From Trogon surrucura (taxonomy: Eukaryota; Chordata; Aves; Trogoniformes; Trogonidae): a stretch of 64,000 nt of DNA. This document shows, piece after piece, positions 1-13,814 of this stretch. The stretch is taken from contig CM036617.1 in the NCBI GenBank assembly GCA_020746105.1, positions 146,127,061-146,191,060 on the forward strand, read 5' to 3'. The position numbers were made by a program, and so were the translations under genes. Under the pieces are notes generated by a model that was not told the origin of the DNA, did not search any database, and saw only the letters and a program-made list of their open reading frames with translations. Every line of letters begins with the position of its first letter. Positions within the stretch are counted from its first letter, which is position 1.

Positions 1-3000
1 TGGAAGGGAGTAGCCTAGCAACACAAAACAAGGACTGGTTTTACAGAGGAGAACACACACATCTTTGTAGCAGCCGCTCCTGGAGAACCCAGGGAGCTGG
101 CAGGGCTCAAAGTGATGAAAGAAAAGGGAGAATTAGGAGCCAAGGAAACAAAAAAAAAGTACAGAAATTAGCTGGTAAGTAGATGTAGGAAAGGTCTTAT
201 CCCCACTCCCCAAACCAGGATGCAACAGATGTGATACAGAAGATAGTAACATTTCTGCAAGACCAAAACTGCCTGAAGTCCTGATCCAGATACTGACCAA
301 GCCAGGCAGTCAGTGTGAGCCTTCTAGTCAAGCTGCGAGGACACAGGGGAAAAAGACAAACAGGAGAAAGAAAAAAAAAATAACAAAAAAAAAAACCCCA
401 TAAATCCTTGAAAGTGACCTTCCTGAGCTGATATACAAAAGACAGCTCTGGGGAAGAAAGGAAGGAAGGGAACAAGGTGATGACAGAAGGGCACTGGGAA
501 TCAGGAGGTGCCCTGGCTCCCTCCACAGTTGTGTCGCTGTGATGGGTCACTCCAAAGCCTTAGGCAAAGATATTTAGAGCTTGACAGAGCTCCTTAAACA
601 CTCAGCTGCCCAGACACAGTATAAACTAAAATTAGAAAGGGACCATTTTAACTAAGGAGATCTTGTAGTTGCTTAGAAGCACATTAAAGCACAAGGTCAA
701 ATTGTCATGCTATGCACCAAACACAGAAATAATTAATATCTGTACAGTCTTCTTCATTATAGAGAAAGTCAAAACTATGGGTGGGACATCTTCCTGTCAA
801 CCCCAAGTCATTCACCTTTAGTGAGGCCAGGACAGACATTTAAACAGCACAGAGTGCATCAAGGCAGCCCAGCATATTTTAAAAAAAGAAAAAAAAAAAC
901 AAAGGTGGTGAAAAGACATGTGAATTCAAAGCAGTATGATTTAGTGATAGAATGGCATTTGTCTACAACACAGGAGTTAATATTCTCCTCATGCAAAACA
1001 TTGTGCAGGGATTTTTTTTATTTATCAAACCTGTCAAAGCCTGACTGCAACACAGACAGAAGCTGCTGCACACGCCTCTGAGAATGCAAATGCCACCGCG
1101 ACAGGATGCAGCATTGCAAAACAATTCTCTCCTGGAGGACAAGGCAGAATGGTGACAGCACTTGTCCTCACTTTCATGTACAGAGCAACGTCTAACACTG
1201 TATTAAGTACTCACCAGGCACTGCGACGCTGTACAGGGTCCAGGAAACAGACCCAGCGTTACATCACAAACTCTGTATTTGTTAGGACTTATTTCTAATG
1301 TCTCATTTCTTTTCTTCCTTATGTTTCTTTGCTATATCTTCTTTTATCAGCAGACTAGATGCCATTCAGCTAGGATAAAGCCACAAACTGCTTTCGAATG
1401 AAAACCAATAAAATATCTTCCTTATCCTAACTCTGGATTAAGATACGTTAAAGCAGAAAAGTAAACTTTAGTTTCCTGAGCCCACGCCACTGTTAGGAAG
1501 CCAGTAACAGGATGGTGGAGCAATGCTAAATATGCAACTGCATTCTTGCCATGCATCTGCCTTTGAAAGAATATTTTTTAATTTACACAGTTACTGAACG
1601 AAGGGCATATCTTGCAGTTCAAAGAACATCTCATCTCTGAGGTGACCCTGACCAAATGAGAGCTCATATACTCAGTAAAGGGGGGATGGGGAGGATGGGA
1701 ATGACAGGAAATGCAAAGAGATATATTTTATAACCTTTCTTATTCAAGATATATAAAGCTTCTTCCAAGATAGCCAGGCAAGGCTGTGACAAACCACTGA
1801 TAAAGGCAGCAGCCATTAACTCTTGCTTTTAAGCGTTGTGTACACTGTCACATAAATTCTGTGGTTTTAGACTCCCAGAATAAACATTTAGGAGTTGCTA
1901 AACGCTTTGAAATTCTGTGAGTTGCAAACAGTCTTTGATATTGCTTGTGATGTTTTGCTGTCCTTCAAGGGAAGCTTATATCCTTTTATGCTCAAGGTTG
2001 ACAATATTAGTTGCTATTTGCATATATACTTTTGTTTCCAAAAGCATGTGAAACCTTGAAAGTCTTGCCCTTCAGAGAGTCAAAGGAATGAGATCAGGAC
2101 TGGCAGGGTGTTTTGAACAACACAAATGAAAGCAGAAGTGGCAGATAAAATCACCATGGTGGTTGTCACTCTGCCTAACCTGCAAAGAAATCAATTTGCT
2201 CTATGGGCATAGGAGGAAAACTCCGCTGAACACAATTCTCTGTGAAAAATCACCATGTCCATGAGAGCCCACAGAAGTACTGAAAATGGAGGACATGGCA
2301 CAGACATCAGACAGAGTCTACAGACCACCTTTTAGCTTAAAATGTTCAACAGATGCATCTTCCAGAAGAACATACTCATAAAATTTCTACAGGTGTTTGG
2401 CAGAAGACCTAGTTCCAGTCCCGTAATGAGGTGGGGCGAGAGGGTTGTATATGCCTGAGGATTAAATGTCTCTGATTCTTGGTGGGATTTTAGCTGCTTA
2501 ATGAAGAGCAATTGCTTAGGATGACCTGGGAGAAATGTGCATTTGTTATCTCGCACTTGACTCTTCTTCAGACATTTAAACCACTGATCTGTATTATCGC
2601 TGAGACTGCAGGGGCATTTTGGGAACTCTGCCCTGAGCTTCTTTGCACAAACAAACTGCTTGGTCATCCACAAATCATACTTAAACTCAAGTCTTAAACT
2701 CAAGTGTTGCCCATTAGCAAGTACAAAAGATACGTCTCCTTTTTCCCTCTACAAAAAGGCATTTCTCTTTTCCCTCTGTCAAAGGAATAGGCTCCTGGAC
2801 TTTGAAATTATTGGCAAATCACCATCCTGTAATCTAGCAGCAGCACACCCAACCTGCTGCAGGTCTACTGCAATGGCACACTTCCCTCCGCATCCAAAGG
2901 ATGCTCATGGGACGGACAGCACAGATAAAGGCACTTCAAGGCTCTTCAAAGCTAAAATGCTGCAGACTTCATTCTGCCGCTTCCCACAAAAATCCAGCTC

Positions 3001-6000
3001 GTCCCTTCCTTTGGGCTGCCCAAAACAGGAGGTGCAAACAGCTGAAGCAAAACTGCAGCATAATGAACCAAAAGGTAGTTCCAGCCCTAACACACAGTAG
3101 AATTACTCTGCTTGTTATCAGCTTTCCACACCACTATTGGGCTTTCGAGATGTTTCTCTACATCCTCTAGCTGCTCCTACTGCTGGCTTGCCAGGGTATG
3201 CAATGTGGATTTAAGGTGAAATTTAATGTTTAACTAATTATCAAAACCTGGAGTTATTTTAAAGGGTAAAAAACATCTAGGATGGACTCCAATAATGTTT
3301 TGTTTCCTCACATCAAGTGATCTTATGCTATCATCATGGTGTGAGTGATCTGCCTTCTGATTTTTTGAACGTCATTTTAGTGTTAAAGAGTTATAAGAAT
3401 GCTATAACTTGATGCAGAACTAGACTGGTTTTGCTTTTCCGTAAGATAGAATCGGCCATTTTAATTTCACTAGGAGGCAATTTTCAATCAAGAGTGTTAG
3501 ATTTTCAAGGCAGTGGTGCTATTCGGAGTTCGCTTCTAGGATTACCAGCAAAATGTATTTCACAGGACTTAGAAAAACATTCTCATGATTTACTTCTTTA
3601 CATCCCACAGAGTAATTATTCGGTAGGCAAATTGTCAGTTCATAGTTAACAGCATATAAATTTGCACATTGTGGGGACCCAGCTGTCATTTATGCTAAAT
3701 GCTCACAAAAAGCTCAGTTGTTTTTCTCCTTAGAATTGTAAGCTGGCCTAACAAATGCTGGCTTTGGACTGCAGAGATGTAACAAAAGCATTTCCATTAA
3801 TATTAGCTTCCCGAAACTCTGTTATTTTCATTAACATCACATTTGTTATTTTCTTCATTCATAAAATTTTAATGAACAGCCAGAGTCTTGTGGGTGGACT
3901 AGAAGCACAGCACAGCATCAGTTCATCTAGTGTAATAGAGCAAATGTAAAATAAATTACCAACTCATCCCCATTTTTAAGCAATCATTACCACAGAATTT
4001 TGCAAATACTGTTAACTAAAACTGCCTTGCAGATTGGAAATAAGTGGGATGAACTGCCTTTAAAAGTAAGTTTCAAATGTTTTTAAAAGGATTTTGTAAG
4101 GTGGTTTTTAAAAAGCATCTCCAACCAAGACCAAAAATTTAAAGGCCCCATTGTCTCATCTTCATTGGTTTAAAACAATGAAACTCCACTGATAATCAAT
4201 GAAGATGTTCTAGTTCATATTCATATAAAGGAAAGAAGAACCTGCGCATCCCCCTGCAAATTCAATGACAAATAAGCACACAAAGCAATAGATTAGAGAC
4301 TCCCAGTTGAATATGGGACTAATTTAACAAAGCATCCATCCAGCAATTCACTGATTAGTTTCATCATTCATCTGAGTAGAAATAAATCATTGTCATCAGT
4401 TAAAAGAACATTACACAGTACTAACAAAATATAATTTATTTTAGATAATGCTACTCTAATTCACTCTGATTTCATTGTTAGGTTGTTAATGCATTAATTT
4501 TTGCCTACACCCTGCCAAAGACTCTAATCAGCAACCAAGTTCTTTCTGGGAAAACAGGAAAAATTACAGTATTCAGCCACTGATTTAATGCTGAAGATGA
4601 CAAAAACATTGAAAACACTGAGAGCAAAAATTAGAATAAAATGGGGTTTTAAATAAGCATTTTGAATTTGCAAGAGATGCTGTGATTTTATTGTCCCCTT
4701 TGAGAAGGCAGCATCCTGACGAGAAGGATGTCATTCTACCGATTTTACCAAAGGAGACTGCAAAACCCTGAGAGGTAAAAAGAAGCCAAATTCTGCTCTT
4801 AATAAAATGATTTCTTGGACCTTTGCATAAGGATGTGGCTGACACTTTAAAGGATGGCTCTCTGTGCATCAGCCACAAGAAAGGTGGCCTTGTTTTTTCA
4901 CACAGGGTGGCAAATGCTCCGTCTTCATTGTTTATAAATCATCTTCGGTCTGATGGGCCTTTTGTTCCTCCTACAGAGCTGTCAAGACACAACAGCTTGA
5001 TGACAACCAGCTCCAAAAAAACCATGTGTCAGGGACTGCATATTCACTGTGGGGGGATGTGGAGGGCGGCTGTGGTTCCCTGTTTCACTCAATCCTCTCC
5101 CCTAAACTACTCTAAGTCCTGCCCTAAGCCAGGAGTAATTATTGACAGCAAGGTAATGAACATCACAGAGACAGAAAAAAAGACTTTTCAGCCCACCTCC
5201 TACACTATGACACCACAGGGAGACCTCTGATGTCCTTTCTATCCTTGAGAAGTAATTCTTATTTTCTCAGGAAAAGAATTGTTTTCACCAAAAAAAATAT
5301 GCTTAGAGTTAAGGTTTGGGGTTTTGCGTTTTTTAGTGAAAACTGAAAATCCTGAAAAATAAAAGATGGGCATCTTTTTCAGGAAGATTTTCTTTAAAAT
5401 TAAGTGCACTGTTATTTAAAAGGTCTTGCATGGAGTAATTTCCAGCTCTTGGATATTTTATATCATAAACATATTTTCAGCCTGGCATCCCTGTTGGTAG
5501 TTACTGATTGAAATAACTGTACAAAATTTGAAATGAATGTAAAATTTTAACAATAATTTAGAACTCACTTTGGTATAGAGAAACAGAAGAAACACGGATT
5601 AGAATGAAAGCGCCTGAGAGCTGTAAAGGGGGAAAATCTTTTCTGTATCATAAATCTTGAGCAAATGTTGTGGGCTGGAAGATGAACGCATTTTAAAATA
5701 TCAAGAAACTGAACTGATACTTTACTGGCAGATTTACTGAATGCCATATAATTCCTAAATTGTTTTGTGTTCACGCAAAGCTGTAGTACAAAAGCACATT
5801 AGTTAAACTGTTGAAAGCTATATTTCGCATGTGGAAAATCTGTCAGAATTAAAATGCATGTTCCACTGAGACTTACTCAATGGGTGCGTTAGCTGTAACT
5901 CGTGCAAAATTCTCAATACTCCACTAATACGTGAAATAACGTGTGAAATGTTAAGCAAGAAGCAAGCCAAAAACCTTGCCTCTATGGTAATGCTGTGATA

Positions 6001-7600
6001 AAGCAGACGGATAGGTATAAGCATACTTGAAGTCATTTTGTGGAATAGATCAGAACGGAGGCCCTGCCAGACTGATCTCACGTATGCAGCACACTGCTTC
6101 TTCGCATATGCTAATTATCAATATCAATAAATAAGGTGAGAATGTTTTTTCAAATTCTGGACTTGGATACTACTAAAACCCAATATTTGAATGCAAAGCA
6201 ACTATTACAGGAAGAAACTGTGCCAGTGATTGACTATGAAATCCCTCTAGAAGATAAGAAAGAGATCTTAAAAGGAACCTCCAGCTACTTTCTTTAGTTT
6301 CTTTATTTTAATAGCTTCTTTGCCAAACAAAATCACCAACACCTAACAAATTTTGAAACCTGAAGCTCACTGCTTAGAGAAGAGAGAAGTGGCCTATGTG
6401 AGGCAAGCTTCTCTGTAGTACCATGCAAGCATATCTCAGTCACGACAGCAGCGTCTTTATCAAGGATTGAAGTTGAATTAAACATTCAAGCTGATGTGAA
6501 CTTTGTGCTCTTCACAAATACATACTTCAGGTAGTAATGCTTTTCATGAGGTTAGTATCTCATTAAATAATTATACAGGGACACAGGACTACAGAAGATC
6601 ACTTTAGCAAGCGCATCGCTCTGCAGCTGCAGGAAACCCTCTTATATCCAAAAGGATATATGGGATAGGAACTGCAGAGCAACCGCACACAAAAGTGAGA
6701 ACACTTTGCAACACACCTGCATATTCACAAAAAACACGGAGTACCAGGAACTAGCTGGCAGTCACTTTTAGTTCAAGCTGTACTTTAAGTAGCAACTTCA
6801 AAACAGCGTGCTCTCTAATAGCTTTCCACCCAGCGTGAAGTCACTGCAAGTGAGTGCTTGCTGTGAATTAAAAGAACATTTCAAATTGCTACTGTGGCGT
6901 TTAATTCAGTCGAATCAGCCTTCATACAGCCAGGATAGCAAGAGTGTGGGGATCATGGGGGGACAAGAAAAAAAAAAAAGAGTCACATTTGGAGACTGTA
7001 ACCGTTTATCTTAGAAAAGACTACTGATGGTATATCATAAACAGTATTTTAAACAATTAATGCTCTGGGAATAAGAAAGGAAATCTCCTATGTCTGTCAA
7101 AGAGACAATAATGGGTGGGAAATTCTAAAGTACTGGAAGATTTATGGATCCAAACTTTACAATCTGAAATGCACTGAGACTCCGAAACTGTGAATTTAAA
7201 ATTACAAAAAGGAAATATTTTCATTATTAATTAAAAATTAATTAAGAAAAGTTTAATTTATTCAGAGTTATATGATTCTATGATTAAATTAAAAAATGAA
7301 CTCAGCCTATTGTGGGTGGGGAGGGTGCCTCTTATTCTGGAAGATGTTACAGCTTTCAACATTTCTACAATTGGGAGGCCTCAAGGACTTGAGCTTCCTT
7401 CCAAACAGTTGCATTTAGATGTTTTATGGAGCAATCTAGTACCATGTAAACTGCACAAAATAGAAAAACAATGTACATTTCCTCATGAAACAGGTTGACC
7501 AGAATTTGCAAGTAACTGCCTGTGTTGGCTTCACTACCTACCTTCTCACACACTTGAATAACTCATTTTTTTTCTTTTTAAATTCTGTGTGATAAGAAGG
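1..7600. other. Unique AT-rich intronic sequence, no gene seen
   Basis: No splice-flanked frame or mobile-element relic was recognised. The longest ATG-started frames (for example 2660-3100 plus and 4823-5230 plus) have no domain and overlap other chance frames. A short AT-only stretch of repeated TTAATTAA-like words sits at 7225-7260. Confidence 0.6.
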
Positions 7601-7924
7601 GTATCAGTACTTGAGGGTGGCCTGCAGGAAAGCGGGGGAGGGACTCTTTACCAGTGAGTGTAGTGATAGGACAAGGCGTAACAGTTTCAAACTAAAAGAC
7701 GATAGATTTATATTAGATATAAGGAAGAAATTATTTTCTGTGAGAGCGGCGAGGCATTGGAACAGGTTGCCCAGAGAAGCTGTGGATGCTCCCTCCTTGG
7801 AAGTGTCCAAGGCCAGGCTGGATGGGGCTTTGAGCAACCTGGTCTAGCGGGAGATGTCCCTGCTCATGGCAGGGGGATTGGAACTGGATGATTTTTAAGG
7901 TCCCTTCCAACTTAAATCATTTTG
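7601..7924 (+). mobile_element. CR1 LINE, 5'-truncated 3' end
   Basis: Recognised from the CR1 signature order: GGCCTGCAGGAAAGC, then GTGATAGGACAAGG, ATTGGAACAGGTTGCCCAGAG, GTCCAAGGCCAGGCTGGATG, and the 3' end GGTCCCTTCCAAC. The frame at 7611-7847 is the last part of the CR1 ORF2 product ([22 protein letters not shown]). The octamer tail is eroded, so this is a moderately old copy. Confidence 0.93.
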
Positions 7925-9341
7925 GAATTCACAGGTGGAACCACTGAACTCTGCCAACAGTCACAGAAACACTGAGCAAATCCTTCCTTTTACCTGATCG
8001 CCTGACACCGCCAGATCCCATAACAAGCTTAGAGCAAAACACCCCCCATGGTATGGGATTCTCAGCCCCGCTCTGCTTCGCCAGCACCTCCAGAGGTGGG
8101 TACACAATGCCCTCTCAACTTAGATTCCAGTTGACTTATTCTTAAAACACTCGCCCTCTACAGCCCTTACCCACCAGGCAGCCTTTCACCTCCCAGTTCT
8201 CCGCACTTGATGGCAGAGACACATCAGATCTTGCAGTGGTTCTCTAATACTACACTACGCTGAATGCTTAGCAGCAACTCCTTATCTTCTAGGCTTAGAG
8301 ATCTGACTTTCAGATGCTGCTTTTGAACTGTTTGCCCACTTTTGCCCTGTTCCTTTCTTAATCTGCTCCAAGGCTGAGCAGAAGAGTAAGAGCGAAGTAT
8401 ATCAAACTGTGTACGCCAGTGTTGCATTGATACAAAGCTCTAAGCTTTAGTTAGAAAATTTTTTTACTTTTGTCTAGATGTTTCATGGAAACAAGGGTAA
8501 GCACAAATCATCTCTTCAGGATGAAAAACTACATTTTTATGTCATTCAGGTCTATTAAACAACAAGAGTAGTTACTGTATGATGAGACAAATGAGTTATT
8601 CTGCAGGCCTGGAAAAACACAGTATAAACTTTTTAATTCATCTCCTGTGTTGCAGCGTACGATTTCCTAGCTAAGGAAGTTACTATTATTTTCCAGTTAG
8701 AGAAATGTAGACAGGAAACAAATAATATGATGGCCCATTGACAAAGTCCTCCAACTCTGATCGTACTTTCTCCCTCAGCAGTTTCAGGATGGAAGAACAG
8801 CAACAAGCTAAAACTGAAACAGAACAGGGAAAATTGCAGGGTATTTGCTAAATTATGCCTAGTGTAGCAATAAGGAGACAATGTATTCTCATGTTGAATT
8901 ATTCTCTTGTGAGAGCGTGGGACAACACACAGCAAAAATAGGAAAATATTTGGAAATTTTGCAAGACTGACTATTGTTCAGTAAGAGGTACTACTCATTT
9001 ATTTTCCCAGCTTTAAAAGGATTTCTCAACACAGGTTCACATACGTGCAAGGTTATTGTCAGGACCAATCCACAATCAAACACACAGTTCCTAAGCATTT
9101 TAAGATCAATCCTAACCCTGTAGAACTGATGCAGGATGAATGTTTCTACAGTCGCGTGAGCAGAATACAAATAATTGGGAAACGCAACGGCAGCCTGCAC
9201 TGAACCCAGGTGGGGGTAGGCAAGACAGCCTGCAGGAGGACGCTGACCAAGGTGTCAGGAGACCCATCTGCATGTATGTGGTTGATTTACTAAAGAGCTC
9301 ATCCAACAACACAGACACAAAGTTCTCTAAAATCTTATCAG
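7925..9341. other. Intronic sequence without recognised features
   Basis: A slightly GC-richer stretch at 8040-8200 is followed by AT-rich sequence. Several overlapping minus-strand frames of 67 to 100 codons occur, none with a recognisable domain or splice context. Confidence 0.55.
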
Positions 9342-9410
9342 CAGCAGACAGCATAAATAAGGTTGGTCTCAGGTCTCAGCAGACAGCATAAATAAGGTTG
9401 GTCTCAGGTC
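9342..9410. repeat. 35-bp tandem duplication, two copies
   Basis: A unit beginning CAGCAGACAGCATAAATAAG and ending GGTCTCAGGTC occurs at 9342-9376 and again, without a visible mismatch, at 9377-9410. Copy identity implies a recent slippage or duplication event. Confidence 0.95.
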
Positions 9411-11466
9411 ATGAAAAACATAAAGGGCTTCCAATTCTACTTGTACAAAAGACAATAATACTCAAACAAAGGAATGGCTCTGAATTCCAGAGGGGCTTCT
9501 GATCCCACTGATATGAATAAGGAGCTGCAGCAAAGGAAATCAGTCAACTCACATAGGCACCAAAATAGGGATTTAGTTATCATGTGATAAGATACTGCAG
9601 TTTAACACCTTGGCTTGTATTTTTTAAGCTGTCTTAAATGCAATCCGCTTCCATTTAGCTAGTATATTAAACACCAAGCTTCTACAACAAAAAGATCCAC
9701 TAATCAAAAATGCGTTTTCTCTTTGCTTTACCTCTAAACCATTCAGAGGAATCAGTGATGTCTATTGAGACATCAAAGCCAGCTAGGAAGGACTGATCTC
9801 TCTAGGAAATTTGCAGTTAGAGTTTGAGTAGAGTTTAAACACTGAGATTGGTTTCTGGCAGCATGTTGACTTTTTTAATACTTGCAGACATTTTTTTTTC
9901 TTCTCTATTAATGAAAAAAAATAAGACTCTTAAAAAAGCTTCACTTACAGATGAGAAGGAGATAGCTAACTATTTTAATACAACTGTTAGACTTTGAAAA
10001 TTCCATATTTTAAAATTATGAATTCTTGTGGTAAAAAAGAAACAATTTCCTCTGATCCTAACTAAGCAAATGTAGATAAACACTAAAGGGAACCACAGAG
10101 AAAGGTTAGCCAACCTAACTCTTTTAAGGACTCTGCTGATTCTAATTGTTTAGAATAGTTTGTGGGTAGTGATTGGATGAAAAAGCCTTATGATACTGGC
10201 CTGTCCAGAAACATTAAAAAAAAAGGAAACATACTGTTATCAACTTATACGTGCAGTGGGTTCACTTAAATGCACTACTGACTTGGATGAAACAATGGCA
10301 CAAACCTGGAGAAGTGAGCAATCACTTCTTTTACCCTACCACAGCACACAGTCAAGCCAAATACATAAAAAAACCACTAAGAAATAAGAAATAGTTTAAG
10401 GAATTAATAAATGTACTCAGCTCCAAAGAGCCATTATACCTGGGCCAGGTCAGGATCAATTTACATCTTACCTCTTTAGTCTATCCTTCACCCACAAACC
10501 TAGAATGGCATATGAGTTGGCTCATGTACCTAACGACATAAGAAAAGTTGACCCATAAGAACTGAAAAGCCAATAATAGTATGCAAAGGAAACACAAAGA
10601 ATTTTAAGGACTGCATGTAAAGCAAGAGTATAGGTCGTCTTCATTTAGAGAACTATCTTTCTTCAGGGCAGTCTTTCTACAGAAATGCACAGCCAAGGTT
10701 AAAAAACCTTGCTGAAAAGTAGGGGAAGCGGTTAGCAGCATAATAGGATTCCCATATAATGAGTGACTACCAAATTGTTTAATCAGGAATGTTTACCAAA
10801 CAAGGAAGCAATTAGAGGAAAGTGCAGTGCCACGCAATGTCATGTCTAAAGGTTATGAAAACAGAAGTGTAGAAATCCAGGGAGACAGACAGGAAAAGCT
10901 GTTACAGTTACAGAATTGACGAAGTTTCCATAAGCTACTTATTTTGTCTGGTAATATAAACAAAACTCCTTAAAATGTATTTTCACATAGAGGCATGGAA
11001 GTAATTCATGAACTTGTCTGAATAACTTCTCATAAACTAATTTGAATAAGCAATGATCATTTTTACATCAATTATGAAACAATAACACAAGATTAAAATG
11101 GGGGAAAGTGTTTCTTTATATAAGGGTGTACATTCCCCAAAAATCAAGCAGAAAGTGTCATTCATTGCAAGCCTACACAAAAGTTTGTTTGGGGCGAGCT
11201 ACTCTACTATGAGGACTGCAAAACCGAGAGGCTAGGCTTCAGACACCAAACCCAGCCTAAGACTGAAGTCTCAGCAGTGCAGTGCAGACGTCAGAATCCA
11301 AAAATTAGAAGTCCAGTTAAATTCTGCACACTGAGGCAACTGCAAGCCTACTGAAAGGCAGTCCAGAACGGAATTAATTTCATGTGAAGGTGCACCTTCT
11401 TTTTCACCGACTTGGTGCCCTCCTTGCTGTTAGCATCATATAAGCCAAGTAACCTAGTCCAACTTC
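9411..11466. other. Intronic sequence without recognised features
   Basis: AT-rich and stop-dense on both strands with short A- and T-runs (for example near 9890 and 10215). No repeat family or exon was recognised. Confidence 0.55.
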
Positions 11467-11751
11467 CTACTCCAGGCACGGTCGGCTGGGAAAAACTGGT
11501 CGATATATGCCATGTTCTACGTGCTTTGGTGTCGGTGCATCAGTCGGACAGGCTCTGAGGGGGATTTTGGGGGGTCGTCTCGGTGTGAGTAGCACCGTGG
11601 ATACCCGGCCCAGCCGCCGCTCCAGGCGGTTCAGCACCCTGGACAGCTCCGTCTCCTCCCTCCCCCAACCCCGTCGCCCGCTCCCCCGGTGATTTCCGTT
11701 TCCCCGACGGGCAGCGCCGGACTTTGGGTTCGCGGTTTTAATTTGGAAGAA
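11467..11751 (-). other. Open frame without ATG in the CpG-dense patch, coiled-coil-like
   Basis: Read on the minus strand this frame is open for 94 codons from a TAA at 11754-11752 to a TAG at 11469-11467. It has no methionine. Within it, 11587-11649 encodes ELSRVLNRLERRLGRVSTVL, with leucines and valines spaced like a coiled-coil heptad. I do not recognise the protein. High GC content alone lengthens open frames, so this is only a candidate exon or pseudogene piece. Confidence 0.25.
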
Positions 11752-11800
11752 TTAGAGGAATAACGGACGTCTTAAGAGGTGTGATTACAGTCACCGAGCG
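11470..11800. promoter_or_regulatory. Isolated CpG-dense patch (CpG-island-like)
   Basis: I counted 29 CpG dinucleotides by eye in about 330 bases, centred on a GC-rich core at 11580-11730, while the flanks are CpG-poor. No other patch outside the solo LTR is comparable. It could be an unmethylated regulatory element or alternative promoter inside the ST8SIA1 intron, the first exon of an unrecognised transcript, or a recently inserted retrocopy, since an A16 run follows at 11816. No TATA box or recognised gene was found. Confidence 0.45.
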
Positions 11801-11815
11801 AAGAAGAGATTTAAG

Positions 11816-11831
11816 AAAAAAAAAAAAAAAA
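11816..11831 (+). repeat. A16 homopolymer run
   Basis: Sixteen consecutive A follow GATTTAAG, directly 3' of the CpG-dense patch. It may be a retroposition tail or a simple run. No AATAAA lies just upstream. Confidence 0.9.
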
Positions 11832-11947
11832 GTCCTCTGTTAAAGGCTGCACTTTGGAGAAGACAATGTCAAAGTTTTAATAAACTGCAACTCTGTTCTG
11901 CCAGCTGAGCAAAACACCATGGAAATCACAGTGGCCATTACGACATC

Positions 11948-12429
11948 ATAATCATAGAATCACAGAATCATAAAGGTTGGAAAAGACCTCTAAGATCATC
12001 TAGTCCAACAGTCAACCCAACACCAACATGACTACTAAACCATATCCTGAAGTGCCACTTCTACATGTTTTTTGAACACCTCTAGGTATGGCGACTCCAC
12101 CACTTCTCTGGACAGCCGGTTCCAATGCCTCATCACTCTTTCAGAAAAGAAATTTTTCCAAAGGTCCAATCTAAACCTCCCCTGGTGCAACCTGAGCCCA
12201 TTTCCTCTCATCCTATTGCTTGTTACTTTGGAGAAGAGACCCACACTCACCTCACTACAACCTCCATCCAGGTAGCTGTAGAGAGCAATAAAGTCTCCCC
12301 TCAGCCTCCTCTCTTCTCCAGACTAAACAATCCCAGTTCCCCCAACTGCTACTCATAAAATGCATTCTCTAGACCTCTCACCAGCTTTGTTGCCCTTCTC
12401 TGGACCTGCTCCAGCACCTCGATGTCTTT
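11948..12429 (-). mobile_element. CR1 LINE, 5'-truncated, minus strand
   Basis: Starts with the reverse complement of the octamer tail (ATCATAGAATCACAGAATCA), then GGTTGGAAAAGACC, CTAAGATCATCTAGTCC, and runs back through the last ORF2 segment and the GTCTCCCCTCAGCCTCCTCT block to CTGGACCTGCTCCAGCACC. The minus-strand frame at 12035-12250 ([20 protein letters not shown]) is the C-terminus of the CR1 reverse-transcriptase ORF. It looks like the same subfamily as the copy at 58585. Confidence 0.95.
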
Positions 12430-13814
12430 TTTCTCTTTTTCTGTTTTTGTTTTTGATATTGTCAAACCCGACAAATAGTTCTTCATCTTTCTATTAAAAT
12501 AAAACTAACTTTATTTTCACTAAACGCTATTCCCAAATCAAAGGCAAATCCAGGACAAACTAATGAATGTCAAGATGACTCACTCAGCAGGAAGCTATTA
12601 ACATAACAAGAATGCACTGGATTGATTACTCCCCAGAGTGGTAAGTACTACAGACCAGCAAGCTCTCTTTCAAAGGCTAGGCTGGGGAGAGAAGTTTCCT
12701 AACAATAAATATTTGAGCCTTCTGAGTTGGAAGAGGACAGTGGTAAAAGAGCAAAGGACTTGGAGTTTATCAGTAGAGAATATCTAGGTCCCCACTAGGG
12801 ACAACAGGTCATTAATTAACCTCATGCTGAACCCATCCTCAGCACTTGATAGCTGAGATAGTGTAACACTAACATTCAAACAGCAGTTTTAAACACATAT
12901 ATTTGCCAGATTTGTTTCTCTGGCTCAGAAAACCACTCCACTCTGGCACTTACATTCATTGTACTGCTTCAGTTTTCATCTTTTTACAGAGACAGAAGTC
13001 ATACAAGAATTTTCACGATCTTCCACCCTTTCAGAACTGTCTTGTCTGATTTTGATACTCTCCAAACTTAATCTTCTAACTTTTCCTTTAGCTTTCTTTA
13101 TTCACATGAGGAATCTCATGGAAAAAAAGATAGCACAGGTTGTTTGCTGGCTTTTGATAAAGCATGTAATTGTGTCCTCTAGTTTCATCTTCCCACAGTA
13201 TGTCCAAGTTTATTTTTAGAGCTCTCTCAGACAGTCAATTAAAGAGAGATATTCAAGTGGTGTTGCTCTCCACTCATGTCTGGATAGCCTTTAAAGGGCA
13301 GACTTAGAAAAAAGTGATTGTAAAATGACATTGGGAATGTTGTACATTATATTCTTTCTCAACTGTATCCAGCTAAAAAATGTCACAACTAAAGTAAAAA
13401 GATGCTTTTTCTCCTAGGGACATAATCTCTCAAAATATGACCTGTGATTAGAAAGTCAGATTAGGCTCTTCTCTGGTTTTACATTTTACCATTACTAGCA
13501 AATATTTTGCACAAGTAAACCACTCAGATCTTCCACTTCTGTGCTGGTCGCCTGACCATACCATTCATAATATGCAGAAACAGAAGACTATTAAACCATT
13601 CCACTGTAACAACCAAGTTAACAATAATACTGTGCTTTTTTTTTCCAGTAACTAAGAGCATAATGATATCAGAATATGCACAGAACAAGTAGATTAAATA
13701 GATTCTTTCTAACAGCAATCCTCTTCTACTCCTAATTACATTTTCAGGCCCCTCAACATAGATCTGTACTCTTTTCACCAGGAATAAATGTGACTCTATC
13801 TTGGATTCCCATAG
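12430..13814. other. Intronic sequence; T-rich tract at its start
   Basis: A run of T-rich words (12425-12457) abuts the 5' break of the preceding CR1. No other feature was recognised. Confidence 0.5.

Noticed and set aside
7255..7282. TATGATTCTATGATT resembling a CR1 octamer tail
   Set aside because: No CR1 3' UTR sequence precedes it. It sits in an AT-only stretch where such words arise by chance.
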